From assembly GCF_900129865.1 (NCBI RefSeq), contig NZ_FQXD01000007.1:108639-172638 (forward strand): a DNA stretch of 64,000 nt. Direction: 5' to 3'. The stretch comes from Virgibacillus chiguensis (lineage in GTDB: Bacteria; Bacillota; Bacilli; Bacillales; Amphibacillaceae). Below are positions 1-8,076 of this stretch, in pieces (position 1 is the first letter of the stretch; every line of letters begins with the position of its first letter). Under the pieces are notes generated by a model. That model had not been told where the DNA came from and ran no database searches. It saw only the letters and a program-made list of their open reading frames with translations. A program made the position numbers and the translations under genes.

Positions 1-2
1 CC

Positions 3-166
3 GTCGCACCTTGTATAGGTGCGTGGATTGAAATTGCTATTTCACTTTCTGTGGCATGTCTTAGAACTTGTCGCACCTTGTATAGGTGCGTGGATTAAAA
101 TATTTCCTTGTCTGTGTCAGTGATATCTTTTCCAAGTCGCACCTTGATAGGTGCGTGAAATGAAAT
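3..166 (+). CRISPR. CRISPR array, distal end (3 repeats, 2 spacers)
   Basis: Repeats lie at 3-34, 70-101 and 136-166, separated by spacers of 35 and 34 nt. The 32-bp repeat begins GTCGCACCTTG and ends GGATTGAAAT, with an internal stem GCACCT/AGGTGC. This is the pattern known for type I-C arrays of Bacillaceae. Copy 2 has one substitution (GGATTAAAAT). Copy 3 has lost one T of the loop and has a changed 3' part (GTGAAATGAAAT), as expected for the worn end farthest from the leader. The array therefore enters from the left edge and is read left to right. No I-C cas genes are visible here; a cas6 gene lies at the opposite end of the window. Confidence 0.93.
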
Positions 167-190
167 AAATCAAGCCACTTTCCAAAATAC

Positions 191-225
191 AGCCAAGCCG
201 AACAATATAAATGTTCGGCTTGGTT
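191..225. terminator. Hairpin after the CRISPR array
   Basis: Arms CCAAGCCGAACA (193-204) and TGTTCGGCTTGG (212-223) with a 7-nt loop form a perfect 12-bp stem. It lies 25 nt after the last CRISPR repeat. The following bases are only moderately T-rich in either direction, so it may be a terminator for the array transcript or an unrelated hairpin. A stem with the same GCCGAACA core follows argS at 43821-43851. Confidence 0.5.
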
Positions 226-439
226 AGTTCTATCAGCAATTAAAAGCGGATAAGCCTCACCTGCTGCCACATTTAAATTCCATTAAAAACCTTTTCAGGT
301 ATAATTTCATAAAAACATATTGAAACCCACACCCTATCTAAATCGTAATAAACATAAATAGAAAAGAAGATATTTCTACTGCATTTATAAACTTATTTAG
401 AAAACTATCTTATAAAAGACTGCAAAGGAAGGGTTTATT

Positions 440-937
440 TTGTACAAAAACATAGAAGAACCGAAACGAAAAATTTCACCATACGCTATTAATGTATGGC
501 GGATTACAAACACAATCGGACATACTATATTTCTCCTTATTTTAGTCGTTTTACTTATCATGGACTCCCACTTTGCTTGGTATAGCTGGATTAGTTATGT
601 ATTATGGGGCTTATTAGGTTTTACGATTATCTCTGCTGTTTGGAGTATAGTTTTTGAACCGACATTACTACAAAAATATTGGCGGTATGGTTTGAATAAG
701 GAATTTGTCCAATTAAAGCACGGAAGATGGAATTTGGCACACCAAGTTATCCCTATGACAAAAATTCAATATGTTAGTCTACAACAAGGACCCATTTTAC
801 GAAAATACGGACTATCAAGTATCTCCATTGGTACCATGGCTTCCACTCATGAAATACCTGCTATACAAGAGGACGAAGCAAAGGCTATTCGAAATGAAAT
901 TGCTGAACTCGCCAAAGTGAAGGAAGTGGAGAACTAA
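440..937 (+). CDS. ydbS: YdbS-like membrane protein with bacterial PH domain (bPH2)
   Basis: The 165-residue protein has two membrane segments (about residues 26-45 and 51-72), followed by a cytoplasmic bPH2 domain (PF03703 family) that includes the stretch LRKYGLSSISIGT. Length and order match Bacillus subtilis YdbS (about 159 aa). The start is TTG at 440, with an AAGGAAGGG ribosome site 6 nt upstream. The stop overlaps the start of the next gene by one base (TAATG), so the two are translationally coupled. YdbS/YdbT are known as membrane PH-domain proteins linked to resistance to antimicrobial compounds made by other bacilli. The molecular function is unknown. Confidence 0.85.
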   Translation: MYKNIEEPKRKISPYAINVWRITNTIGHTIFLLILVVLLIMDSHFAWYSWISYVLWGLLGFTIISAVWSIVFEPTLLQKYWRYGLNKEFVQLKHGRWNLAHQVIPMTKIQYVSLQQGPILRKYGLSSISIGTMASTHEIPAIQEDEAKAIRNEIAELAKVKEVEN

Positions 938-2424
938 TGGATCAAAAAAAGCGCATGCACCCCATGATGATGCCCGTATCATTTTTTACATCATTAAAGG
1001 ATATCTTTTTCGTATTTATTATTTTATTTGTAATTAACTACTCCTCGGAAGCAACGTGGGTAGAAATTGGTAGAATCTTATTTTTTGTCTACCTAATTTA
1101 TAAATTTGTTTCCGTTATTGTAACGTGGTGGCGTACTACATATACCATCAACGAAAGTTTCATTGAAATCGAGCAAGGCCTATTCACACGTAAACATCAT
1201 CAAATTCCGTATGATCGGATTCAAAATGTCCAAACAAATACCCCGTTTTATTTACGACCTTTTCATCTAACAGCGCTGACGTTAGAAACGGGGGCGGAAG
1301 ATGAGGATTCATCCTTCACTTTTACAGCCATTACGAAGGAGGAAGCTAAACAAATTGAATATGTTTTAGACCATTACACGAAACAGAAAAGTTCAGATAC
1401 GATAGACACAAATATAATAGAAACAGACGAAGCCCAAGCCATGACAAAAGAAGAAAAAGTTGTCCACTTTAATCCAACAAAAAAAGACATTTTAAAAGCT
1501 TCTGTCTTATCATTTAGCTATTTATTGCTTATCCCTGTATTAGCATCATTGTTTAGTAATATTGACGAAGTATATGATCTATCTGCAACGGGAAATAAGA
1601 TTATTCAATTTGTAAAGGACTCCTGGTTTTGGATTGGTACTCTAATCATCCTATTTATTATCGTTGCAATTGGTTTTGGAATAATTCGTACTTACTTAAA
1701 ATATGGTCGTTATGAAATCTCATCTGATCATGAACGGGTTTATATTCGTAAAGGTGTATTAAACGAGCAACACTTTTCCATTCGAAAGCAAAATGTGCAA
1801 GCCGTTCATATTGAACAATCATTGTTAAAACGCATGCTTAAAATAGCTGAAGTAAAGCTAATTAGTGCCGGTGGGGTTGACCTTTCAGGGGAAGAAGTAA
1901 ATTCCCTTTATCCATTTTTACCAATTCATCGCGCATATACGATCATTGAAGAAATACTACCTGAATTCCAAGTACAAACAAATATGGAATCACTCCCGAA
2001 GAAATCGTTAGTAGCACGAATGTGTCAAATACCTGTACTTTGGATCATTGGCACCATTATTATTGTTATTTTCTTTCCAAAATGGTGGCCTATATCAATC
2101 ATTTTGTTCCTATTCACGATCATGTCACGCTTACTAGATTATTATTTCACTCGCTTTTTAATTCATGGAGAAACACTGCAAGTCCGTACAGGAGGAATCT
2201 TCATGACAACAAGCATTACAACCCGAGAAAAAATCATTGAATTGAAGCTCGAACAAAATTTTATTCAAAAACGTTTTGACCTAGCAAATATAGAAACAGC
2301 AAATCGAAGTAAACCTGTTCATACCACTCCCTTATATAACATTCCTATGCATATGACACAACGTGCATTTATCTGGTATACAGGTCGAAACCCAAGAATA
2401 GAAGGAGGATTGGATGGAGAATAA
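937..2424 (+). CDS. ydbT: YdbT-like multi-domain bacterial PH-domain membrane protein
   Basis: The 495-residue membrane protein has three bPH2 (PF03703) modules, at about residues 65-145, 260-335 and 410-475, each following a pair of hydrophobic segments. Recognisable pieces are IPYDRIQNVQTNT in the first, IRKQNVQAVHIEQSLL in the second and TTREKIIELKLEQN in the third. Length and architecture match B. subtilis YdbT (493 aa). The start overlaps the ydbS stop by one base, so the proteins are made together and probably form one complex. The 3' end overlaps the start region of the tubby-like gene at 2414. The role is not established beyond the family's link to envelope stress. Confidence 0.87.
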   Translation: MDQKKRMHPMMMPVSFFTSLKDIFFVFIILFVINYSSEATWVEIGRILFFVYLIYKFVSVIVTWWRTTYTINESFIEIEQGLFTRKHHQIPYDRIQNVQTNTPFYLRPFHLTALTLETGAEDEDSSFTFTAITKEEAKQIEYVLDHYTKQKSSDTIDTNIIETDEAQAMTKEEKVVHFNPTKKDILKASVLSFSYLLLIPVLASLFSNIDEVYDLSATGNKIIQFVKDSWFWIGTLIILFIIVAIGFGIIRTYLKYGRYEISSDHERVYIRKGVLNEQHFSIRKQNVQAVHIEQSLLKRMLKIAEVKLISAGGVDLSGEEVNSLYPFLPIHRAYTIIEEILPEFQVQTNMESLPKKSLVARMCQIPVLWIIGTIIIVIFFPKWWPISIILFLFTIMSRLLDYYFTRFLIHGETLQVRTGGIFMTTSITTREKIIELKLEQNFIQKRFDLANIETANRSKPVHTTPLYNIPMHMTQRAFIWYTGRNPRIEGGLDGE

Positions 2425-2918
2425 AATTTATATTGAAGATAATTTTTTTTTCGTCTGGAAAAACGAGCATTAAAAACAGTCGTAACGAAAGGATTGGCGA
2501 TCTAGATTTAAAAACCGCTTTTTCAACTAGTATTACGGTGTATGATATCCACAACCGAGAGCTTGCAGCAGGGAAGTTTAAACATTTCTTTTCGAGTAAC
2601 TGGTTAGTAAGTAGCTCTGGAGAAATACGAGGAACATTAAAGGCAAACTGGTTTTCATTTGCAAAAAAGTATACGTATACGACACATAATAGGGAACATC
2701 AATACACCATTACTTCCCCTGTTCTGTCGAAATCATTTACGATTATGGATGAAAGATATCAAGATGTGGCAACCTTCACACGTGTTAACAGTTTTTTCTC
2801 TTCTTCCGCTTATGAACTGACCAACTTAACGGATCAATTATCAGCAGAAGAATTCATTGTCGTCGTCATGGGTATTAATGCAATGGAAAAAAATCAAACG
2901 GCGGCTACTAGCAGTTAG
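2414..2918 (+). pseudogene. Tubby C-terminal-like (LURP-one-related) protein, frameshifted in a poly-T run
   Basis: An ATG at 2414 has an ideal AAGGAGG site (2402-2408) and reads MENKIYIEDNFFFVWKNEH, then stops. The +1 frame, open to 2918, carries the rest of a family-like protein (SSGKTSIKN, GKFKHFFSSNW, TITSPVLSKSFTIMDE). The frames meet in nine Ts (2443-2451). Eight Ts would give one continuous protein of about 167 aa that starts like other members of the family. A weaker alternative is a TTG start at 2433 giving 161 aa, but its ribosome-site spacing is poor. The break could be a sequencing error, a real mutation or slippage-tolerant expression. A related protein is at 61971-62558. The gene is coupled to ydbT by overlap. 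Confidence 0.7.
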
Positions 2919-2937
2919 CAACCATAAACAATAACCA

Positions 2938-2965
2938 AACCTGCATGAAAGATACCATGCAGGTT
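2938..2965 (+). terminator. Intrinsic terminator after the ydbS-ydbT-tubby operon
   Basis: Arms AACCTGCATG (2938-2947) and CATGCAGGTT (2956-2965) with an 8-nt loop are followed by a T-rich stretch (ATATTCCTTTTACT). It sits between convergent genes and may also serve the minus-strand transporter ending at 3001. Confidence 0.75.
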
Positions 2966-3000
2966 ATATTCCTTTTACTATATACTATAAGCTAGTACTT

Positions 3001-3819
3001 TTATCCGAGCTTTTTTTCCTGTGCTATCTCTACGGTTTGTTTATACTGCTTACTAGGCGAAGCTAAATAAGCGTAGATGCCTCCTAAAAAGAAACCACCT
3101 CCGACAATATTTCCAATCGTAACAGGAATTAGATTATAAATCGCTCCTAATAAGGTAATAGATTCTGGGTGAGGTGCTGTTAACGCTAATGAAAAAGTAA
3201 CCATATTGGCAACACTATGCTCAAATCCTGACGCAACAAAACCGAACACTAACAACAGCATAACAAATATTTTAGCGCCATCGCCTTTAATATGCATAGG
3301 AATCCATACAGCTAAACAGACAATCAAATTACATAATATGCCTCGAAAAAATAGTTCCCATATGCCTAAATCCATTTTAGCGGCAGCTGTTTTCATTAAA
3401 TAATGACTACTTTCTGTGGAAGCATACAATCCTGTTCCAACAATTAACAAGGCAAACAATACTCCGCCAATCAAATTCCCACTATAACAGGCAAGCCAAT
3501 TTTGCACCGTATCCTTGACTGTCGTTTGCTTCCTCAACGTACTCATCGTAAAGTACATCGTGTTACCAGTAAATAATTCGGCACCACCATAAATAATTAA
3601 CACGAGGGCAACACCAAAAAAGATCGATGCCATAATCGTTGCAGTCGGAGATTGAATATCAAAATATCCTTCTGCTAGCTTAAACGATAATATTAATCCT
3701 ATACCCACATAAATTCCTGACAAACCCGCTCGCAGCATATATCTTATGAATGATGTATTTAATAATTCCTTCTTTTTTATAGCAAGATTCACCGCTTGCT
3801 CGATTGGCTGTCGCTCCAT
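3001..3819 (-). CDS. Formate/nitrite transporter family protein (FocA/NirC/YrhG type)
   Basis: The 272-residue integral membrane protein has about six membrane segments and belongs to the FNT pentameric channel family, which moves formate, nitrite or hydrosulfide. Family features are the GGAELFTGN motif at about residue 78 (first half) and GFEHSVANM at about residue 197 (second half), the paired re-entrant loops of FNT proteins. Length is typical. The ATG at 3819 has an AAAGGAG site 8 nt upstream. A TGTGA-N6-TCACA-like site lies upstream (3855-3870), suggesting oxygen or energy-state control by an Fnr/Crp-type regulator. Sequence alone does not fix the substrate. Confidence 0.88.
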   Translation of the reverse strand: MERQPIEQAVNLAIKKKELLNTSFIRYMLRAGLSGIYVGIGLILSFKLAEGYFDIQSPTATIMASIFFGVALVLIIYGGAELFTGNTMYFTMSTLRKQTTVKDTVQNWLACYSGNLIGGVLFALLIVGTGLYASTESSHYLMKTAAAKMDLGIWELFFRGILCNLIVCLAVWIPMHIKGDGAKIFVMLLLVFGFVASGFEHSVANMVTFSLALTAPHPESITLLGAIYNLIPVTIGNIVGGGFFLGGIYAYLASPSKQYKQTVEIAQEKKLG

Positions 3820-3854
3820 ATAAAGTCACTCCTTTTACACGTATATAAACATTA

Positions 3855-3870
3855 CGTGAATAATTTCACA
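3855..3870. promoter_or_regulatory. Fnr/Crp-type operator candidate upstream of the FNT transporter
   Basis: CGTGA-N6-TCACA differs by one base from the Fnr/Crp consensus TGTGA-N6-TCACA. Its centre is about 43 nt upstream of the ATG, closer than a standard class II activator site would allow with a normal leader, so its role is uncertain. The rest of 3820-4121 is gene-free; it also holds a perfect 14-bp palindrome, TTTGTTTAAACAAA, at 3926-3939. Confidence 0.4.
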
Positions 3871-4121
3871 TTAATATTGACGGAAACACAATGTTTGTTT
3901 AACCCTAATGTTCACCATGAAGCTATTTGTTTAAACAAACATAATTAGATATTACCGTAAAATTCACGTAAAGAAAAGATGTTTCACATAATTGCAATAA
4001 AAAAGAGGGTGAACAGCATGGCTTCGAAAAGCAAATGACCTCTCTCCCTTTTACATTGCCACCTAAAAGAAGCATACGACGAAGTCTCTATAACAACTTA
4101 TACGCTAAAACGTTAAATGAT

Positions 4122-4685
4122 CTACTTCCCTATCGTGTAAAAAAAATCATGATAGTAAGAAAGATGAAAATCTGCTTCTGCATGCTCATTTTGAAAACTG
4201 CACGTCTTAATCCCTAGTTCTTTTGCAGGTAACAAATCAAGTTCTCTGTCTCCTATCGCCATATCAATACGGTGCTTATGATGTAAATAAGCATAGGAAG
4301 CGCTATCCGGCTTACGTGGAAATCCATCATCACTTGTAACGATATCATTAAAATAAGAAGTCAAACCATGGTAGTCCAAGATGCGTTTCACGTTTTTATA
4401 ATCCTTATGTGTCATAATGACATTAATATCTGCTGCCTGTAATACGCGCTCCAAACCGTCAAAAGGTTTCACTTCCTCTGGTTGAATTTGATTAATAAGA
4501 CGGCGCACCTCTAATTCCTGCTCTTTCGTCATATGAAAATGGGCAACGGCATGAGAAAAGGATCTTTTCAGTTCCCCATATATTTCCTCCTCTGTTACTC
4601 CTTTTCCTAAAACTTGCTGAAAACATTTCGTATACATCGGGTACGTATTTATCAGTGTCCCGTCAAAATCCCATAATAAGTGCAT
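4122..4685 (-). CDS. HAD-superfamily hydrolase (subfamily IA phosphatase)
   Basis: The 187-residue protein has the four HAD motifs in order: DFDGTL (residues 6-11, nucleophile Asp and acid Asp), a Thr in IMTHK (about 94-98), a Lys in RKPDS (about 125-129) and GDRELD (about 143-148). The helical cap between motifs I and II marks subfamily IA, as in phosphoglycolate- or beta-phosphoglucomutase-like enzymes. The ATG at 4685 has a GAGGG site. It follows the D-2-hydroxyacid dehydrogenase gene on the same strand after a hairpin. The substrate is unknown; a small phosphorylated metabolite is likely. Confidence 0.85.
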   Translation of the reverse strand: MHLLWDFDGTLINTYPMYTKCFQQVLGKGVTEEEIYGELKRSFSHAVAHFHMTKEQELEVRRLINQIQPEEVKPFDGLERVLQAADINVIMTHKDYKNVKRILDYHGLTSYFNDIVTSDDGFPRKPDSASYAYLHHKHRIDMAIGDRELDLLPAKELGIKTCSFQNEHAEADFHLSYYHDFFYTIGK

Positions 4686-4714
4686 CTATTTTCCCTCATT
4701 TCTTCCTATAATGA

Positions 4715-4740
4715 AGCTATCTCCTATAAAGAAGATAGCT
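4715..4740 (-). terminator. Hairpin between the dehydrogenase and HAD genes
   Basis: Arms AGCTATCT and AGATAGCT with a 10-nt loop lie 10 nt after the dehydrogenase stop. The downstream bases on the minus strand are only weakly T-rich, so termination may be partial. Confidence 0.4.
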
Positions 4741-4749
4741 ACCGATATT

Positions 4750-5712
4750 TTAATAGCCTTTATCAAAATGAACGGCATTCACTTTAGGTGTTTTTCCTTG
4801 AAGATATTGCTGTAAGTTAGGGAGAAAAATATCGTCTATAACTCGTTCATCATAATACTCCGTTGATCCAGCAGTATGAGGAGTTATAATCACATTTTCC
4901 ATTTCCCAAAGTGGGCTATCTTCTGGCAAAGGCTCTTTAGCAAAAACATCTAAACCAGCTCCAGCTATTTCATTTGCTTGCAATGCTTTAATCAAATCCT
5001 CCTCCTGCACAATAGCACCACGCCCAATATTTATCAGTAGAGCTGAATCTTTCATCTGTTCAAACTGTTTTTTTGCAAACATATGTCTCGTTTCTTCTGT
5101 TAATGGCAGTGTAATAACAATAATATCGCTCTCTGCAAGTACGTGATCTAGTTGTTCAGGCTTGTACATATTATCCACATACGCAGTAGGCCTTCCAGAA
5201 TGACGCACTCCGAGCACTTTCATGCCAAATGCTTTAGCAATTTTAACTGTTTCCTGACCAATTGCTCCAACACCGATAATACCGATCGTCTTGTGGTGTA
5301 TTTCCTGATTCAAACGCGCATGATACCAAACTTTATCTTGTTGCTGCTTCACATACGTATGAATCTTTCGAGTAAGTCCCAATATAAGCGCAAAAATGGT
5401 TTCCGAAATTGGATAAGCATGCACACCATTCGCACTCGTAACGTGAACCCCTCTTTGCTCAAGCTCTGATAATGGCAGGTTATCAATTCCCGCACTCCAT
5501 GTTTGCACCCACTGCAAATTCTTGTTTTCTTCAAATACAATGGATTCCATATCTTTTTTCCAATGCAACATAATTTCAGCTTCTTTTATATCGTCCTGCA
5601 CTTCATCCAACGCTTTATTTGCCACAATTTTCCAATCTGGCAATGCCTGCTGAATGCTTTGCACATGTGCTTCTTTTATATCTACATTCATTACTAATGT
5701 CCGCTTAGTCAT
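4750..5712 (-). CDS. D-isomer-specific 2-hydroxyacid dehydrogenase (NAD-binding)
   Basis: About 320 residues. The NAD-binding GVGAIG fingerprint lies at about residue 147, with the catalytic set after it: Arg in NIGRGA, Glu in FAKEPLPEDSPLW and His in TPHTAG. It would interconvert a 2-keto acid and a D-2-hydroxyacid (glyoxylate/hydroxypyruvate reductase or phosphoglycerate dehydrogenase-like). No ACT domain is present, so it is not a standard SerA. I chose the ATG at 5712 because it has an AGGGAGG site at proper distance; an in-frame start 24 nt upstream lacks one. A short dispersed repeat lies 44 nt upstream. Confidence 0.85.
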   Translation of the reverse strand: MTKRTLVMNVDIKEAHVQSIQQALPDWKIVANKALDEVQDDIKEAEIMLHWKKDMESIVFEENKNLQWVQTWSAGIDNLPLSELEQRGVHVTSANGVHAYPISETIFALILGLTRKIHTYVKQQQDKVWYHARLNQEIHHKTIGIIGVGAIGQETVKIAKAFGMKVLGVRHSGRPTAYVDNMYKPEQLDHVLAESDIIVITLPLTEETRHMFAKKQFEQMKDSALLINIGRGAIVQEEDLIKALQANEIAGAGLDVFAKEPLPEDSPLWEMENVIITPHTAGSTEYYDERVIDDIFLPNLQQYLQGKTPKVNAVHFDKGY

Positions 5713-5755
5713 CCCATCCTCCCTTTCTAAATACACGACGGTTATTGCTTGTATA

Positions 5756-5868
5756 GAAGAATTTAGCTTGTCGCCAAAGGCTTTATGGAAAAAGCTCGTC
5801 CAATTTATTTATGACCATTTCCTATACTTTCAGTCCTGGCGTTTCAATGCTTTCCTACAGTGGAAAAA
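5756..5868 (+). repeat. Short dispersed intergenic element, copy 1
   Basis: Shares the family blocks TTAGCTTGTCGCCAAAG, a GGCTTTATGG/AAAAGC mini-hairpin and a terminal TTTCCTACAGTG. This copy is longer and less conserved in the middle than those at 13134 and 45597. It lies just upstream of the minus-strand dehydrogenase gene. Confidence 0.6.
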
Positions 5869-5927
5869 CCCTTGTCCTAGAACCTTGTTCCGGATTAACT
5901 TTCACCCTCCTCCTGAAGGAGAGGACT

Positions 5928-6311
5928 TTATCGTTCAGAAAACATCTGTAATGCCCCTTTTTTAAAATTCGGTTCCTGTTGTACGGAGCTTTCAGAAAAA
6001 ATAAATGTCCACGGCATGCTACACTTGGCAGGAACGATTAATCGCTTATCAGAAAAAACTTCCGTGGCAATAAGCTTATTTGCTTCGTAGTACGACAACT
6101 GCTCCCCACAAAGAACCCAGTCCGTTTCCAAACCATTTTGAATGAGCACCGTTACAAGCAAATCGTTACGATGATTACGCGCTTGGCTTAAGATAAAAAA
6201 CGATTGCGATTCTTTCATTTCCTTTACTTGTTCAAAAATTTTTTCTATTTCTTCCCGATCTCTAGCATCGATTGTCTTTTCCCATGCAGCCTCAAAAAGT
6301 AAACGTTGCAT
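5928..6311 (-). CDS. SLAP-domain protein
   Basis: The 127-residue soluble protein has no signal peptide or membrane segment. It resembles the SLAP domain found in Bacillaceae in accessory Sec/S-layer assembly proteins: an N-terminal EAAWEKTI followed by a basic-acidic helix, a central RNHRNDLLVTVLIQNG strand region, and the closing VPAKCSMPWTFIF motif. The ATG at 6311 has an AGGTGA site. No S-layer or secA2 gene is nearby, so the role here is open; single-domain members are common in Bacillus-like genomes. Confidence 0.65.
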   Translation of the reverse strand: MQRLLFEAAWEKTIDARDREEIEKIFEQVKEMKESQSFFILSQARNHRNDLLVTVLIQNGLETDWVLCGEQLSYYEANKLIATEVFSDKRLIVPAKCSMPWTFIFSESSVQQEPNFKKGALQMFSER

Positions 6312-6543
6312 CTTTTCACCTCATCTACGCTTAAGTATACCATCTGTCATCTTCTTTGTGTGCATAATCATCTACATCTACTACTTAGAGAAAGATTCTC
6401 CGAAAAATTTAGCTTATAATTATCCGTCGTGTAAAAATAAAATAGTGGTACAAGCTACATACTATGAATACAATAGTATGGAAATATACATAGCTGTTTT
6501 CTCCATGATGCGCCATCCAATCATTTTAAAAGAAGGTGAACGA

Positions 6544-7170
6544 ATGAATTTCTTTAGCTATATCTTATTAGGAATTTCTCTCTCTGCACCCGTTGGACCG
6601 ATAAACGCGGCACAATTAAATAAAGGGATGAATCACGGTTTTATCCATGCTTGGTTAGTTGGGCTCGGTGGAATGATTGGCGATCTGGTTTTTATGTTGC
6701 TCATTTACTTTGGCGTGGCGCAATTTTTAACGACGCCACTTATGAAAACTTTCCTCTGGCTATTTGGTTTTTTCATTCTTGTTTATACCGGAATAGAAAG
6801 TATCGTCAGCGCAAAAAAATCATTACACATTCATCGTTCTTCTCGACAAACATCAAAATTCAAATCATTTCGCGCAGGTTTTCTACTTGCTATTTCAAAT
6901 CCGTTAAACATTATTTTCTGGCTAGGTATTTACGGTGCTGTATTGGCAAAAACAAGTGATTTATATAGTAATTTCCAGCTAATTATATATAGTAGTGGTA
7001 TTTTTCTTGGTATTCTTATTTGGGATTTGGTGATGGCGAGTGTAGCTACTTCTTTTCGCAAATTTTTTCATGCAAAAGTGCAGTATATCATTACCGTTGG
7101 AGCTGGGATCATGCTTATCGGCTTTGGCGTCTATTTCGGATACGAGGCTTTCCTGCTGTTAACAAAGTGA
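6544..7170 (+). CDS. ycgF: LysE/RhtB-family amino acid exporter (YcgF-like)
   Basis: The 208-residue protein has six predicted membrane segments and the N-terminal LysE signature SAPVGPINAAQL (residues 13-24). A second half-signature, AISNPLNIIFW, follows the cytoplasmic loop. LysE proteins export basic or neutral amino acids. The ATG at 6544 has an AAGGTGA site 6 nt upstream; the open frame extends farther up but that stretch is unlike the family. The next gene is a YcgG homologue, the same neighbour as in B. subtilis ycgF-ycgG, which supports the symbol. The exported substrate is not determined. Confidence 0.83.
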   Translation: MNFFSYILLGISLSAPVGPINAAQLNKGMNHGFIHAWLVGLGGMIGDLVFMLLIYFGVAQFLTTPLMKTFLWLFGFFILVYTGIESIVSAKKSLHIHRSSRQTSKFKSFRAGFLLAISNPLNIIFWLGIYGAVLAKTSDLYSNFQLIIYSSGIFLGILIWDLVMASVATSFRKFFHAKVQYIITVGAGIMLIGFGVYFGYEAFLLLTK

Positions 7171-7263
7171 TATTTTACTTAACTCCTAACTTCATCATGC
7201 GTATAGGCAAGCACCTAATATGCCCCTTTTTCATACGTTACCACTAGAAAGGGGAAGTGAAAA

Positions 7264-8022
7264 ATGGGTGCATTATATGAGAAACACTCACTTGATGCGG
7301 AAATAACCAATTTGCCACAATGGAAACAGCAAGCCTATCAGACCTTCACCAGTATGCTTATAGATACGAATACGTACCCTTGCGTTCCTGCAAGACAAGG
7401 TTTTTTAGACAATCAGCTTCGTTTCTGCTTCGTATCCGATCCACGTGAAACGAGCGCTTCAGAAGAGCTAGCAACTGCATTAAAAACATATGGCAATCAT
7501 GCTAGAAGCTTTGGCAACTACACGTCATTGGCCGTGTTCTTTGAGACACCAGAGGATATGATTCGCAATTATTCCGTAGAAGATTATCGCAATTTGTTTT
7601 GGAATGCTTTGAATCAAGTTACTGCTTATGATGAACAACCGTGGCCAGAAGCAATTCCACAAGAACCTGAACACCATGAGTGGGAATTTTGTTTTGCAGG
7701 TGAGCCTTACTTTGCTTTTTGTGCTACTCCTGCACATCGAAAAAGGAAAAGCCGCTATTTTCCTTATTTTATGATAGCATTTCAGCCACGCTGGGTATTC
7801 GAAGACCTGAATGGAAACACCACATTTGGGCGCAAAATGAAAAATATTATTCGCAAGCGGCTATTGCAGTATGATGGGGTACCTGGCCACCCCGATTTAA
7901 AATGGTATGGCGAAGAGGATAATCATGAATGGAAACAATACTTCTTAAGTGACGATGATGAGAGTCCTAGCAAGTGTCCGTTTATGCGTATGAAAGAAAA
8001 AATGAGCTCGTTCTTACAATAG
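7264..8022 (+). CDS. ycgG: YqcI/YcgG family protein
   Basis: The 252-residue protein matches the YqcI/YcgG family (PF08892) in length and conserved blocks: YPCVPARQGF near the N terminus, FGNYTSLAVFFETP in the middle, FCFAGEPYFAFCATPAHRKR, and a C-terminal CPF motif (KCPFM). No catalytic function is established for the family; some homologues are guanitoxin-pathway-like heme oxygenase-type enzymes, so a redox role is possible. ATG at 7264 has an AAAGGGGAAG site. It follows the LysE exporter by 93 nt, as in B. subtilis. Confidence 0.85.
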   Translation: MGALYEKHSLDAEITNLPQWKQQAYQTFTSMLIDTNTYPCVPARQGFLDNQLRFCFVSDPRETSASEELATALKTYGNHARSFGNYTSLAVFFETPEDMIRNYSVEDYRNLFWNALNQVTAYDEQPWPEAIPQEPEHHEWEFCFAGEPYFAFCATPAHRKRKSRYFPYFMIAFQPRWVFEDLNGNTTFGRKMKNIIRKRLLQYDGVPGHPDLKWYGEEDNHEWKQYFLSDDDESPSKCPFMRMKEKMSSFLQ

Positions 8023-8034
8023 AAGAAGGTAATG

Positions 8035-8076
8035 AGAACACATGGATAGGACGCTCGTCGCCTATCCATGTGTTCT
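8035..8076. terminator. Long hairpin between convergent genes
   Basis: A perfect 16-bp stem has arms 8035-8050 and 8061-8076 with a 10-nt loop. The right arm contains the stop codon of the minus-strand permease. No T-run follows on either side, so it may act as a processing or 3'-protection hairpin as well as a terminator. Confidence 0.6.

Noticed and set aside
191-225. Hairpin after the array read as a further CRISPR repeat
   Set aside because: Its stem GCCGAACA is different from the repeat stem GCACCT and there is no spacer-length periodicity.
4035-4217. Plus-strand open frame overlapping the HAD gene
   Set aside because: Mostly antisense to the HAD coding region, basic and low-complexity, no ribosome site.
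6358-6543. Upstream extension of the LysE-type gene by 62 codons
   Set aside because: The extension is unlike LysE proteins, which begin near MNFF, and the ATG at 6544 has its own AAGGTGA site.
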